Assembly (NCBI RefSeq): GCF_031877795.1
Contig: NC_133940.1
Span: forward strand, 9,983,985 to 10,047,984
DNA: 64,000 nucleotides
Direction: 5' to 3'
Origin: Strix aluco
Taxonomy: Eukaryota > Chordata > Aves > Strigiformes > Strigidae
The position numbers were made by a program, and so were the translations under genes. Shown here in pieces: positions 39,001 through 56,091 of the stretch (the first letter of the stretch is position 1; each line of letters opens with the position of its first letter). The notes under the pieces are model-generated. The model saw nothing but the letters and a program-made list of their open reading frames with translations. It was not told where the DNA came from and did no database searches.

Positions 39001-39965
39001 ATGTCTCAACTGAGCTCCAGTAATTTGACATGTTGTACCAAGCTGTAAAGAAAATTGCGCTTGTGTAAGCCACTTCCCCAGAAGTCAAAAGTAGTACTTT
39101 CGACTGGCTATTTAATGCATGCATATCCGTTACTACAGCCCTTGCTGAGTTGAAAGCATGAACGACATCACAGTAGCGTAAACAGAAGGTAATTTAGTTT
39201 ACAGAAATACATTTTGTAGTGCTGTGGTGAGGATTACCTACATGGAGTACTACAGGTCAGCTAATGAGTGGTAATTGAGTGACAACATGATTGATTGTGA
39301 TGGCCTGCCTGTGCCTGGCCCCTACCTTGGCTGGTGTAAAGCCACATGGCACCTGAGCTGCTGATTCTGCATGGGGCAAAAGAAAAAAACTGTTTAGTCC
39401 CTCTGCTGTATGTAGAATAAATCCCACATTTCCTCCCGGGATTTGCTGAGGTTGCTTAGGATTTTCTTAGGTGACAGGTTGTGATAATCTATGGGCTAGC
39501 ACAGACTTTGTTCATCACAATATTGTTATAATTAGTTATGTACCAATAATAAACTCCTACTTTTAGCATGCTGCAGGTGCCAGCCTAGTTTGAGGTGAGA
39601 CTCTGATTTTATATAAATGAGCACAGCTATATTAGCAGATCAGATCAGATTTGAAGTCCTAGAAGTTTCCTTTTTTAAAACATCTAAGCTAAGGATGATA
39701 CTGGTGAGTCTAATACTGCTTTTTGTATCTTATGTTGCTTTTTTAAAATTTATTTTCTCAGATTGTCCCATACTTTGGCGTTATGTTTAGCACCTTTGAA
39801 TTCTGCAAGCGGGTCTGTCTGTACAGAAATGGTTATATTGAATCTCCTTTAAATTACAAGCTAACTCCTGGCGTGGACCAGAGTTTACAGCCACAAGAAC
39901 TGAGAGAATTAAAGCTGCTCCGAAGGGAAAATTTTGAGCGAAGGAAATCAGCTCTTGAAAACTGA
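20699..39965 (+). CDS. SLC25A43: Mitochondrial carrier SLC25A43
   Basis: Five coding exons at 20699-20970, 24035-24276, 25274-25446, 38529-38663 and 39762-39965 join in frame to 341 residues, the length of the human protein as I recall it. All introns have GT/AG ends. The start has a good context (GGGCCATGG) and opens [20 protein letters not shown]. The three carrier repeats are visible. Their signature motifs are PLELLT (degenerate, residues about 35-40), PTDVIKTR (repeat 2) and PFETVKRKM (repeat 3). The C-terminus carries the family-specific [19 protein letters not shown]. The protein is an inner-membrane member of SLC25; its transported substrate is not firmly established. Intron 3 is 13 kb and holds a CR1 copy. 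The next gene downstream, SLC25A5, is a distant member of the same family in the same orientation. Confidence 0.95.
21732..21751. repeat. Poly(T) run in SLC25A43 intron 1
   Basis: About 20 consecutive T residues without other structure. Confidence 0.8.
25447..38528 (+). other. SLC25A43: SLC25A43 intron 3, 13 kb
   Basis: The donor is ATGCAG followed by GTACAG and the acceptor is CTTGAACAG. Apart from the CR1 element at 35163-36261 and short T- or A-runs (about 28405, 28896, 33001, 37125), I see no exon-like or RNA-gene-like segment on either strand. It is by far the largest intron of the gene. Confidence 0.7.
35163..36261 (-). mobile_element. CR1 LINE, 5'-truncated, with partial reverse transcriptase frame
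   Basis: The 3' end lies at the low coordinate: AATGCTTTGGGTTGGAAGGG and CCTTAAAGATCATCCAGTTC are the reverse complement of a CR1 3' terminus. A 217-codon minus-strand frame (35589-36242) retains the reverse-transcriptase block [17 protein letters not shown] and the downstream [13 protein letters not shown] and [13 protein letters not shown] blocks. The catalytic FADD segment between them is out of frame ([12 protein letters not shown] in its place), so the copy is inactive. About 1.1 kb remains of an element several kb long. Confidence 0.9.
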
Positions 39966-40105
39966 CATCAGAGTGTCCGTTACAAGATATACATGCTACC
40001 TTTCTTAAGGAACTTTGCAAGAAAGACTTGCTGAACTACAGGTACCAGCATCTCGGCAGATTGCATGGTTTTACTTCTGAGACACCAGTGCCAGGAATGA
40101 ATAAA
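39966..40105 (+). other. SLC25A43: SLC25A43 3' UTR, with candidate poly(A) signal
   Basis: AATAAA at 40100-40105 lies 135 nt after the stop codon and is the first canonical signal. Further weak signals (ATTAAA near 40573) suggest that longer 3' ends are possible. Confidence 0.4.
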
Positions 40106-42300
40106 TCTTGTATCTCATTTGCTGAATGGATATAAACAATATGAATAGCAAGCATATACTGAAGAGGAGAGATGCAACTAATTTGAAATCACTATACTGT
40201 TGGAACTTGAAATTACATTATTCTAGGTGCTTTTCGATACTGAATAGCCATTTTGAGATAAAACCACTTGCAGAAAGGCAAGAGAACTGAGGTGAGACTA
40301 TAAATGGTATCTTCAGAAATATTAAGAACATTCAAACGGATTTTTTTAAAGTAATCTGAGATACTGCATCAGCCAAAAGTTATAAACAGAGTAGAATACA
40401 TACAACATGCAAGAATTTCTACTGAAAGGTCTTTTTTTTTAGTGATGCTTTATGGACATGGCATTCTCTGTATGCAGAATTAGTCTCAGTTCAGTCACAC
40501 TCCAGAATCCACTCTTCAGTGTTTGAGACTTACTTGAGAATAATAATTTTGTATGAATATTTGGTGTAAAGATTAAAATATGCTGCTGAAACCGTGCTTT
40601 TGCTAAGAGAGAACTGTAATGTGCAAAATGAACTGGAATACACTGGAATGACAATCTTACAAACTTAAGTGTGTACTAGAAAATCTTCCCCCCCTTTCTC
40701 CTATGTCATTACTCCATGTGCGTGAATTATTTCAGGCTTTGAAGAATAGTTTTCCTGAAGTTCTCTGACTGAAATAATTTCCTGAAAAATGCCGTTCTTA
40801 AATGTGTTAGGTCTTTCAGAGCCACGAGCCTTGTTGTTTCGGTATTCTTAAAGCTCTAATTTTTATATTTAACTATTTTTTAGTTCCTGTGCACAGACCC
40901 AGGCATACAGTGCTGCTCCGAGCTTGCCAGGAGGATAGCACTGTGCACACAGCCTGTGAGTTTTCGTCTTTAACAGCTGCGATCCAAGAGCCACCGACAG
41001 TTTCTGTAGACTGGAACCTCTCTGCAAGACCACTAGGTTATTGCCAGTGCCAATGCAATTGATAGGCCTCTGACCAGTCTAGGGAGCTTTTGGACTATAA
41101 AAGGTCATCTTGGTATTATACCTGAGGACCTGTGGCATTGCTCCAGTTCCTTTGAAGAAGTACAGCTATGGAACAGCCCCATCCTAGTGCCTTCTGATAG
41201 AAACCTTAAACCTCGTGTCCGCATGGGAAGGCGGCTCTGCCTCTGCGGCGTGTCCCACCAGCCTCGGGCTGTGGCAGCGTGGGAATCACAGCAGCTCGGT
41301 CAGGCCTGTGCACACCAGCCATGCTCCTGCCCTGGCTGCAGCCCCCTGGGCTCTGCACAGGATTTGCCTGCTGGTTTACACAGCTTTTTGTGTGTGTTTT
41401 TGTACCGTTTATGTCCCTGCTGGGTGGAAGTCAGTAAATCTCAGAAACTGCTTGGTTAAGCCAGGTCATAGTGGGATGAGGCAATGGCAGATTGATGCAG
41501 GAGCAGTCTGTGACTGTGGGGAGAGATTTGCAGAAAGGTTTGGGATAGTTGTAAGGCCTGCCTTGCTCTTAGAACTCAACACTGATGTACCCTACAGCAA
41601 AGGTCTTACAGTATCTTAATGGGCTTGCTCAGTTCTGCTGCAAGCATCGATAGCAAAGATTAAGATGGTACAGAGCGGCTCTGGCAGCTCGTGCATCACA
41701 CTGAGGCTGTAAGTGCTTTTGGTTCTAATGAACCTGCCTAGTGAACATGTTTCTCCGTGCCTCAGTTTCCCCATCTGCACACTGCAGGCAATAATACTGA
41801 GACTTACTGGTGGTGTATGAATAAGGAGATGTGACTTGTGAGCGTGTTGGGGAGGAACGGGTTTCTAGAGTGCCCTTAACCTTGTCCAAGCATACCTGTA
41901 TGTTTTTTACTAATGTTGTATTTCTAAATAGATTTTAAAGATTGAGTGATGGGTCCATATGAATGTCTGATCAGCTCTTCAAACCCGGTAAGAGTCAAGT
42001 GAGTCAGTTACCTCTAACTTGTTTCTCATATGCTAATAAGACCTTTGTATTGTAATGTACTCCTACGACTTATAAATCACCTAACTGACCTTTTATCAAC
42101 CAAGCCTCTACTTTGCGTAATCACATGTGTGCATGAGAAATCCCCCAAAAGGTAACGCTAAAATATTTAAGACAGCACCGAAACCAAGTGGTGCAGTGGT
42201 GGATCACTGACGTGTAAGATGGTGTACCATCACGAAGAACCAGTCACCGGCAAGCCTAAGCCGCAGAGACAACTCTGAGGCCGTCACTCGAGTGACATTT
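40106..42300. other. Interval between SLC25A43 and SLC25A5
   Basis: Long 3' UTR forms of SLC25A43 may use part of it. GC content rises towards 42.3 kb where the SLC25A5 CpG island starts. No exon was recognised. A short (TGTC)5 repeat lies at 42337-42356, just beyond the interval. Confidence 0.4.
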
Positions 42301-42896
42301 GGGTGCAGCCCTGCAGCAGAGGTGGGGGCCGGGGGGTGTCTGTCTGTCTGTCTGTCCGAGCACCCCGTCACAGCGGGGCTCAGCCCGGTGACTGACGGGG
42401 GGATCCCGAACGGGACGTGGAGCTCTGGGAGGAGGGGGGGGTCTCAGCTGCGCTTCAGACTTGTCTGAAGGTAAGCAGACTCAGAGCCCGCCCCTTTCCT
42501 GCCCAGACCGCAGTCCTGCTGCCTGCCCCGTTCCGTATCGCCTCCCGGATGGCGCGGAGGGGCTGGGGGGGGGCGGCGCGGGCACGGACGGCCCCGCCAC
42601 CGCCGCGGGGGCTGCCCGGGGCGGGGAGTGCGGCCGGGTCTGGCGGCTCCCACCCTGCTGCCGCCCCGCGGTGGGGGTCTGGCGGGGTACACCCCCTCCC
42701 CGTCCCGGGGGTGCTGGCTGGACCCCGGGGGTGCGGCGGCGCGACCCCCGCGGGGGATGCTCGGCTGCCATGTGCCCCCCGCTGCCTGCCGCGGCGGCCA
42801 CGCCCCCTGCGGCGGGCACGCCCCCCTCCCGCAGCCAATGGGCGAGCGGGACGCGGCGGCGCGGCGCGCCCCCGCCCACGTGTCCGCCGCCGCCCC

Positions 42897-42904
42897 TATA
42901 TAAG
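42897..42904 (+). promoter_or_regulatory. SLC25A5: TATA box of SLC25A5
   Basis: TATATAAG lies in otherwise GC-rich sequence with CCAAT about 60 bp upstream. Its distance to the ATG (42979) leaves room for initiation about 30 nt downstream. Confidence 0.85.
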
Positions 42905-42978
42905 GCGGCCATTTCAGGCGCCCCCTCCCCCCCGCAGCGCCGCTTCCCGCCTCGCCTCGCCCGCCGCCGCCTCCCGCC

Positions 42979-44719
<1,741 letters not shown>

Positions 44720-44960
44720 GTTGTTCCCTGTTGTGAACTGGCATGTTATTGTATGTAGTCTATGACCGTTCATGGACTTGTTTGAAAACCATCTAGTTAC
44801 TAAGCAGTGACGGCTGATGTTTATACAGATTGGCACGGGGCAGCGGCGACTGCCTGCCCTGTCTACCAAGTTACTCCCCCTTGACGGGACTCACCATGGT
44901 TTCTATTTCAGTCACTCCTGCTGAAAGAGAGTACAAAAAAATAAAAATCTGAAACCAACT
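44720..44960 (+). terminator. SLC25A5: SLC25A5 3' UTR and poly(A) signal
   Basis: AATAAA at 44940-44945 lies 221 nt after the TAA stop and is followed by a T-rich tract with TGTTTG at about 44974, suitable for cleavage-factor binding. The 3' UTR is short. Confidence 0.75.
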
Positions 44961-47900
44961 TTCCTCATCTCATGTTTGTTCTTCCAGCAGCTGCAGCATG
45001 AGGCGGGTGAGGGTCTCTGTAGTGATCGTAGAGAAGGAGAAAGACAAACCACCTCCATCCTGCATGCCTTGCTACCTACTAACTACCTGTGGCCTCCATC
45101 AGGTAAACACAGTGCAGGCTGCTGAGGAGGTTGTGTAGTGTTTCCTCCCCAGTGGAGACCAGTGGTGTGGGCTGGAATGGGGACTGGCAGCTCTGACCCA
45201 GCTGATCTTCCCCGAGACCCCGGTAACTAGAGGTGATGCACAGGCTGTGTGCCACCAGTCCTGCCTCTGAACTGTCTGCTCCCCAGAGCTGATGAAACCT
45301 TGTTTGGAAGGTGCCAAGTGCTTAAACACTGCAAAGCACAGCCCTCCCCATGGCGCTGAATGCCTGGGAGGCTGCAGAAATGTTTAAGGGATATTTGCTG
45401 CTGTCGGGAGGAGCAGAGCTGGCACCACATACTGTGGCTTAGAAACTGAGCTACCTGCTCGGACATGTTAAAACCTAGCCAGAGTAGAGCCCCTGGCTAG
45501 CCTTGCCCTAGCATGAGGTGGTGTGCTGTGGGGATGTAGCTGAGCACAGACAGCTCCTGTGCCAGGGCTGTGCTTGCCAGGCAGGGAGACGTGTCCCCAG
45601 GCTCATCCTTTACCCCTGGAAGTTAAGCTTGTCTCAGCCCCAGATTCTGGGGGAAGGGGGAAATTCCTTCATGCTGTCAGGGTAATTTAGGGAAAACACT
45701 GCGAGACTGAGCAATGTGCATGGTTTAGCCTTTACCCAGACATCTCTGTGGGTCTGTGAGCGGTCCCAGTGAAGCTGCCTGGGGATCTGGGAAGGTGAGT
45801 GGATGTTTTGTCCTCTGCCCTTCAGGTCAGCGAGTCTTTTCTCACTGCTCCCACACCTTTGGTCCTTTCTGGCTGCCCAGGCCTGCTCGAAGCTGTTGAT
45901 CTCAGATCACTGAAACCAATCTCAACCACTGAGGCAGCTAAACAAGGCCTTGTGTAGCAAAGGGCAGTAGTTTTTGTTGCTGAAATCTAAACGGGGCAGT
46001 CAGGCATGACCATGCAGCACCGTCCCACCGCAGATGGTGTCGGCACGCTTGGGGCCCTGTGAACGGGCATCTGCGTTCATTATGGGAGATGGTCTCATGC
46101 CATGCTGCTGAGCCAAGAGCCTTTGCTGATGCTTTTCAAATGCCCCTGGGCTCCTGTGGTGCAAGATCCCCCACTGCCTGCTGTGGAAACAAAACAGGCT
46201 GAAAGTTTCCCCGTGAGATGCAGAGCAATGCCACAAGTGGTGGGCAGCGTGCTGGGGAGAGCAGGCAGCAGCCTGGCAGGGGGCTGTGCCATGGGGCAGC
46301 CTTACCAAGCAGCCCTCTCCTGCTGCACAAATACAGCTAGTTATCTAAGGGCTCTTATCTCTTATTGCCTCTTGCTGTTAAGCTCTCTTGGATTTTAAGG
46401 GCTGTTCTGAAATGCTGCTGTTGCTGAGCTTGGGGCGTACTTTCCTCCGCAGGGGAGGCATGGCCGGGCTGTTAGCACAGACAGGTAAGTCCGTCATTTC
46501 TTCCTCTACACAGCAGTGGGTGACAGAGGCGCTGAGCAGGGCTGTTGTGCCGGGCTGCAGAGGAGCTGAGCTGGGGGACCTCTAAGTCCTTAGACCTACA
46601 GCATTTCACACGGGGCTTGGGGTGCAGGGCTGGCACCGGGTGAAATGGGTTGTAACTACCCATGCTAGTTACTGCCTTTGGGACTCAGGAACCAAGCGTG
46701 TGTTTCACAGCTTTTTTTAGCTCTGGTGCGTGGTAGACACAGGGCAGAGCCCACAATGGGTTTTCCCTGTGTTCCGCTGCTGGGGAACATGGGCCAGCAG
46801 CCCCCTGGGGATCTAACCTCCTCCTCCTGGCAGCTCCCCTGGGAGCAGCTTTATCTGGGGAGGCGGGTTAATAAGGGGTTCAGCTGCTGCTTTTGCCTGC
46901 CGCAGGAGCACGTTACAGAGGGGTTAAGGGCTTTGTTCTTGTGGGGAAACTGAGGCACAGGAAAGGGACTGGGGTCAGCCAGTGGCAAGGCAGCAAGCTG
47001 AGTGCAGTCCCTCCAACACAAGCGTTTTGTCTGCCATGCTGTGCTGCTCCAAGGATGGCGGGGCCAGGGGTGGGTTTTCCTTTTAAACACTCTTGTGGGG
47101 AGTACTGAACATCTCTTACGTCATGATTTCCTCCACGGGAGCCATGCCTGGCCCGGCATACCGGCCCCTTTGCTGGTGGGGAGGGGTGGGCGAGTGCCTG
47201 TAACGCTGCTTTCATCTTGGCCCCTTGCCCAGTGGCCATAAATCTCAGGCTTAGGAGCTGTTGACGCAGCACGGCTGTGCCTGGGATCATATGAAACACT
47301 TGTCAGTGGCTGAGGCAGGTGGCGAGCGGTGCTGGATGTTTGGAATGGCTCGGTGCGCGCCAGCCCCCCTGGGTTGGGTTGGCTGTGGTGCCAGGGGGCT
47401 GCAGGATGGGGTTGCCCTTGCTCCCTGCCAGCTCCTAGGGGCTGGGACATCGCCAACCGGGCTGGAGGCTGCAGGGTCCACCCTTCACCTGGAGGTTTGG
47501 GTGCCAGGCAAGGCGAGGCAGGGGCAGCCACCCTCTTCCGAGGGGCATTTGGGAGGCACTAATGGCAACAGAGATGGGAGCAGGGCTCTAGGGCTCGCCC
47601 CGGGGGGCAGGAGGGAGGTGTGATGGCTGAGCTTCCCTGCTCTCTCCTCTGCTGGAGATGGGTGCAGGGCCAGGCAGTGACCAGGGAGGACAGCAGTGTC
47701 CCCCAGCACTCGTCTCATCCCACATTCAGGCTGAGCTGTGGAGATGACAGGGGAGCATCGTGGCCGGGGTGTCCCAGGGATGGCAGAGGAACAGGGGCGA
47801 GCAGGCACACAGGGGCAGGCAGCAGGGATCTTCATCCACCTGGCACAGGCAGAGAGCAGAGGCTTGAGGTATGCTTTGGCAGGCAGGCGGGCAGCCCCAG

Positions 47901-50900
47901 GCTCGTTCTGCCTGCACCAGGCCACGTTCCTACCTCATGTTTCCACCTTCACATCCCTGCCTTCAAAGTGCCACTGAAGCCTGACCTCTTCCAAGCTGTG
48001 CCCAGCACTCGGTGTAGGGTCTGAGCGTGGCAAAGCCGAGCCCCAGGGCCAAGATGCCTTGGCTGGAGGAGGAGCAGCAGAAACCAGTTGTGTTGCATGG
48101 AGTTAACCTGCTCCTGAGGAAACAGGGGCTTGTCTGAAAGCTTTCTCCAGTGCACACACTGCACCTCTCGCTGCAGGGGGTGGGGCCTGGGTCTCGCTGG
48201 GCCTTGTAGTGGAGAGCGTCCTGCCTCAAGGACCTGACTCGCAAAAGGCCAGCGCAGTGCTGGCTTGTCCCTCCCGCCATCCCCCTCAGCAGCTGTTGAG
48301 CCACCCCAGGCTGTGTCTCTGGGCTCTGGATGGAGCCAGGAGTCCCCCTGCCCTTGTGTCCATGTCCTCCAGGCATCGCCCCAGCATCTTCCATGTGCTG
48401 CCTGCACTTGCTCCAGCAGCAGCTGGTGCAGAGGGGCAGGGGAAGATGCAATGCTTTGAGTCGCACAGGGTAAAATCAGTTGTTCCCAGTGGGGTAGGTA
48501 TATTAAAACCACCTGCGGGACCGATCCTGCCCCTGCCCAACCATGCGAGGTGTCCCTGTCAGCTGCCCAAAGCACATGTGTCGGGCTGTGGGGCAGGAGT
48601 TAAAGCTGGTGGGGACACATCACTGTTTCTGCACCCCTGGCACCATATCGAGCTGCTCTGGGGAAAGCAGCTTCAGGCACACTGAGCCCTCAGGAGCTGC
48701 CAAGACCTACACCAAGACCCACAGCATCAGGGAGGTTCTGGGAGGTATTGTCTCACCAGGAGTTTGTTGGTTGTCGCTGTCTGATCCTGCTGAAGTCGAC
48801 AGGAGTTACAGCCCTGGCTGCAGCGATTGGGTGGTGTTTTTCCGGCTGATAAGCAAAGAGAGATTGGCCACTTGTGCCTTGAAATCCACCCAAAAACCCA
48901 GCATGCTGTGGCCAGCTAGGTTTGTAAGATCTCCCCAGCGGAGAGCTACAAGGCTTCCCACCCCATTCCTCAGAGCCCAGCCCTGCAGCCTTTTAAACAA
49001 GCCCGTAATTGTTATTTTATATTTTTAAATGCCTGGAGGTGGCAGTGCCCCATGGACCTGTGGGGCTCTTCAGGATAACACCAGCAAAAGCTGAGTCTAG
49101 TTTGATTTAAGCTGATCAGTCAGTGCTGTTCCCAAGCTGATCACATTGTCACACACCAAAAAAAAAAGCTAGTATGCATTTATTAATATTCATTGCAATA
49201 GTCTAGGGAGTCAGAGTGAGCCATCTGTATGCCAGTCTACTGGGTGAAATTGCAGAAACACAGAGCACACCCCTAGGAGAGCTGTAATAGCTGACCAGAA
49301 ATATTTGCCTTCAGATTTGGAGGCTGAGAGGGGGATGCATGTGGAACTGGGGAGCTGAGAGCATCCCAGCTGGGGCTCGCTGCTGCCGTGTCCCACAGGC
49401 AGACCCTCGCTGTGGGGCGGTGGCCACAGTGCCCTGCACAGCTCTCCGCAGCACATCGCGGGGCACGAGGCACCAGCCGTGGGTGCAAAGCAAGGGAACC
49501 GTTGGCACTTGCTCCCTTGGAGGCAGCTTTCTGCCCTGTGCAGCCGTGCTGAGGGGGAACATCTTCCTCATGCCACGCGCAGGGTTACGGGGCCAGGACA
49601 GCTCCCCAAAACACCCGTCAACCCTGCCCTGGGAGACATCCCTTACCAGGCTCCCTTAGCCCAGCTCCCTCTGAGCTATTAACCTGCCCGGAGCCCCAGC
49701 AGATAAATGCCAATAAAGCTGTAGAGCAGCTTCTGGACAAGCCTTTACATTATCCAGCACCCCAGAGCCTCTGTAACGGCATCAGCTGTGTACGGGGAGG
49801 CAGGCGGGGAGGGCCTCATGTTGCTCCTCAGGTACAGCTGCGATTAACACCGATGAGGTCAGATGCACCGTTACTACTTCTCTTCAGTGTTTATAAACTG
49901 CGTGGGGTTTTTTTACAGGTTACGGGGAACAAGGCAGCATTGCTACAGATGGAGCTGTTCTGACATGGTAATTCAGACTAGGTTCTTGCAAACGTGCTTG
50001 GAAACTGGACTAGACTAAGCCATGAAGCAAGTCAAGGTAAGTCTGGCCATGTGTGGCATTATTTTTGGAACAGATCCCCTCCTCCACTTTTATTTTACAC
50101 GCTACTTTGCTTTGCAATACCTCTGCATCCAGAAAAGTTCTTATGTACACTATAGTGCTCAGTTAAACAAACAGTCTACTACCTACCTATATTTACAGAT
50201 CTATAAAAAACTAATGTTAGCTTTTACAGTAACACAAAATCTGACTTTTATTTGGTCTGAACACTGCTGCAGATTACCCAGTTGCTACCAGGGTGTGGGA
50301 AACTCTTCAGAATGGCTAGTTTTAGCTATTATAATAGTACATTTAATCAAGCGTTTGAACTAGGTGCTCTGCTTCCTGTGGCTAGTCATATAACATCTTT
50401 TAATTCATTTAGATCTAGAAATAAAAAACCCAACTTGATTTAAATTGTTGTGAACTAGGTCTAGTTACAGTAAGAAACACATACGTAATGATGTCTGTGT
50501 TGGAGTTGTTTCAGCCATTGACTGCACACCCAGTGTGTATGAGAGGTATCTCAGGGACTGCTAGTGTGACAAACCACATACTCCCCTTTCTGATTGGGAC
50601 TGTGAATGAGTCCTGAGCTGAACTAGGCAGGTCTCTAATGACAAGAATGAAAAACACTGACTGAACATGGGCTGGTCTTCTGAAAGCCAGAACGGAGGAG
50701 TGCTTGTGCTGTACTGCCTCAAGGCTCGAGGCGTGCAGCCGAGGAAGTTGACGGCATTTGCTAACTGCTGCTTTGGACAACTTGTGCTGAGCTGCACACT
50801 CACAGAATTTTCTTTGTGCCTCACCAAACTGCAAAGCTGGTCCTAGTCCGCCTAGCAGCCCCTTCACAGCCTCACCTCAGCTGAGGCCACGCATTTTGTC

Positions 50901-51590
50901 ACTCCTAACCTTAACCCTAACACCATCCCCGAGGCAGCATTTGTTCTGGGTGTCACTTGAAGGACCGTACTTCATCCTTTGTGACAACTGGAGACTAAGA
51001 AGTCTGCGTCCCAGCAGACCTCACCTGGTTCGAAACCTGTTTTCAAATTTCAAAGTTTTTGACTCCTGCTTGGAAAAAAACTTTTGAATTTTTACAGAGA
51101 CCAACTTGTGGTTATTCGGGGCTTGCGTTGCTCCCAGAGGAACCCTGAGGCCCTCGCCTGGCTGGACTGTGCTACCACACTTGGAAAAAGGGTTTTGTGT
51201 AACGGAGTTGCACTCACTCATTCCTCCAGCCCTTCCCAAGTATTACACGCCACCTTGTAATCGCTTAATTGGACCTAGGCTTATGGAAATAGACTTCAGA
51301 TTAGCAGCTGATCAGCAGTGAACACATCAGCACTGCTTGAGTTAACACGAACATGTGCTTACCCAGTCTGGCATTAAATTGTCGGATGCATGCATCCCAG
51401 CCTGCCAGCTCTGGGGCAGAGTTCATTCCCTGCCTTACACCTTATTTTCCCAAAGAAAGGAAGCCTAAGCTTAGCCTGAGCAGACCTGGGTTTTCCCAGT
51501 CAGGGTTATAAAGCCAGATGGAAAAATCTTTCTTATCATAGGAAGTCTTCCATAATAATTGTGGGAGATGAAGCATCTTGTTCATTGCTC
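44961..51590. other. Gene-free interval between SLC25A5 and STEEP1
   Basis: The interval is GC-rich in its middle (46-49.7 kb), so many long overlapping frames appear on both strands. None has protein-family similarity, consistent splice sites or a CpG-island start. No tRNA or CRISPR-like structure was seen. Degenerate telomere-like TTAACCCTAA sequence occurs near 50904-50921. An unannotated lncRNA cannot be excluded. Confidence 0.5.
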
Positions 51591-51593
51591 ACT

Positions 51594-52697
51594 TTATTTT
51601 ACAATACTTAGTAGAGTAAGAACACCCTAGGAAAAGTATTTTAGTTCAAATCCATAACATGGTATTTAATCCCAAGTAAAGCAACAAAACCATGGGCTAT
51701 ACAGCGCTGTTACTACATCACGCAAGAGACACAAAATATTATTTTCCAAACAAGGTACTTTATGCACCAATTCTTAATGTTGTCTTTATCCTTAGTGGTC
51801 AGTGCATTCAGAACAATTTTTCCTTCTCCTTCACATTTTACAACTCCAAATACTGATGCTGTTTTGCAGAATGGGTTAGTTCAGACATGCAGTTGTATTT
51901 TACTTTAAATGATCACCAATCCTATCAGTAGCTTCGAGCTATGTATTTGTACTCATTAGTGGTATAACATACAGGCAGTTTTGTTTTCAGTACTTTAAAA
52001 CAGGGTTGGATTTCATGTTCTTCTATCAGGCAGTATCTGTTGGGACAGTGTAATTCTGTACAACTGCAGCTTTCTGATGTTCAATAGGAGCTGAGACTTA
52101 GAGCTGCAGCCAAGCCTGTGCTGGCAACCTTTGACAGCCTGTCTGCTGGTCAGGGTGAGCAGCAGCATGATCCCCAGGCCTCGCATCCAAGTCATTCCAG
52201 ACTGCATTGGAATGGCATGTCTCTCAGGCTGCTGCACGGTTTGGACACATTTAAAATAACAAAAGGAACAACAGGCACAGAGCTTACTTTTGTAACAATT
52301 TCTTTGTTGTACAGTTGGCCTATTGGTCCAATACATTTATGGAAGTCTTACACATTTGGAAACTACCAAAATAAAAAGAGAGGTATCTAAAAGGTGCACT
52401 GAAGTCAGGAAGGCTCCCAGCAAAGATTTTTCCCAAAAGTAAATATTCTGGCTGGAACAGCTTGCTAGTAACACTGGGCCTGTAGAGAACTGCAGTTTCA
52501 GCAAAGTCTCCAGTGCCACTGGAGTTATTAAAATCGGTATCAGAGTATCACTTATGACAGAGAGGTACTCATCCTCCAAGCTTGTTGCAGCACATTGCCC
52601 TTGAACCGTTGTCTGTTACTTCTGCTTTGTCGACAGATCTGTGATAGCTCCTGGTAGCTTTCTCCTGTCTCTGAATACCCAGCAGACAAGCAGTGTT
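51594..52697 (-). other. STEEP1: Probable STEEP1 3' UTR
   Basis: On the minus strand the first clear AATAAA after the stop codon is at 51599-51594, with an ATTAAA at about 51669-51664 before it. The length (about 1.1 kb) is plausible, but the end is inferred from these signals only. Confidence 0.4.
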
Positions 52698-55479
<2,782 letters not shown>

Positions 55480-55480
<1 letters not shown>

Positions 55481-56091
55481 CCCAGCATGGCACAGTAAGG
55501 TCGCGCATTCAACACAAATCACAACGGCGACACTCGGGCCTTACATCATTTCTCTTAACAAACAACCTGGGCCGGACTCGGCACAGAGGGGCTCCGGACC
55601 GAGGGGAACGGCGAGACGGTGACACCATTTCCCTTCACACCCACTTCGGGGCAGCTGTGTCCAACTGCCCGTGCCTCCCTCGGGGCTGGCCGGTGGGGCT
55701 GCTGGTGTCCCCAAAGGCAGGGCACTGAACAAAGCCTCCTCTTGACAGGCACCAAGAGCTCATCTGTTTCTTGTTGCATAGGCTGGCTAAGAGCAGGAAA
55801 GGTCAAGAACAGGAGATTTTCAGTGCAGCCATGAAAGCAATTTTCTAATTATTTTCTTTCAACTTCTGTGAAAGGCAGCAGGTCTTCCTCCCGTGTCTTC
55901 TTCTGAAGCCACCTGCCCATGTGGCTATCTTACATGAAGTTACAAGTGAGGAGAAGTGGAAAAATGGGGCCTATCCAGTCTACTTCAGACTACAGCAGAA
56001 ATTCTTTACCCTCAAAGGCTATTAAAAAAGGTAGAAAACAGATTATTTTCCCTTGGAAGCAGAAAATGCAGCATAGCAGGTTGTGCTGGTT
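55480..56091. other. Spacer between STEEP1 and the LTR
   Basis: GC content falls sharply outside the STEEP1 island. No coding or RNA feature was recognised. Confidence 0.5.

Noticed and set aside
45000-49700. Many 60-210-codon frames on both strands
   Set aside because: They overlap extensively, lack family similarity and consistent splice sites, and follow the local GC content.
50904-50921. CTAACCTTAACCCTAACAC, telomere-like repeats
   Set aside because: Only two to three imperfect units; too short to call an interstitial telomeric array.
51027-51037. GGTTCGAAACC, an exact match to a tRNA B-box consensus
   Set aside because: There is no A-box at the proper distance and no acceptor or anticodon stem can be paired around it.
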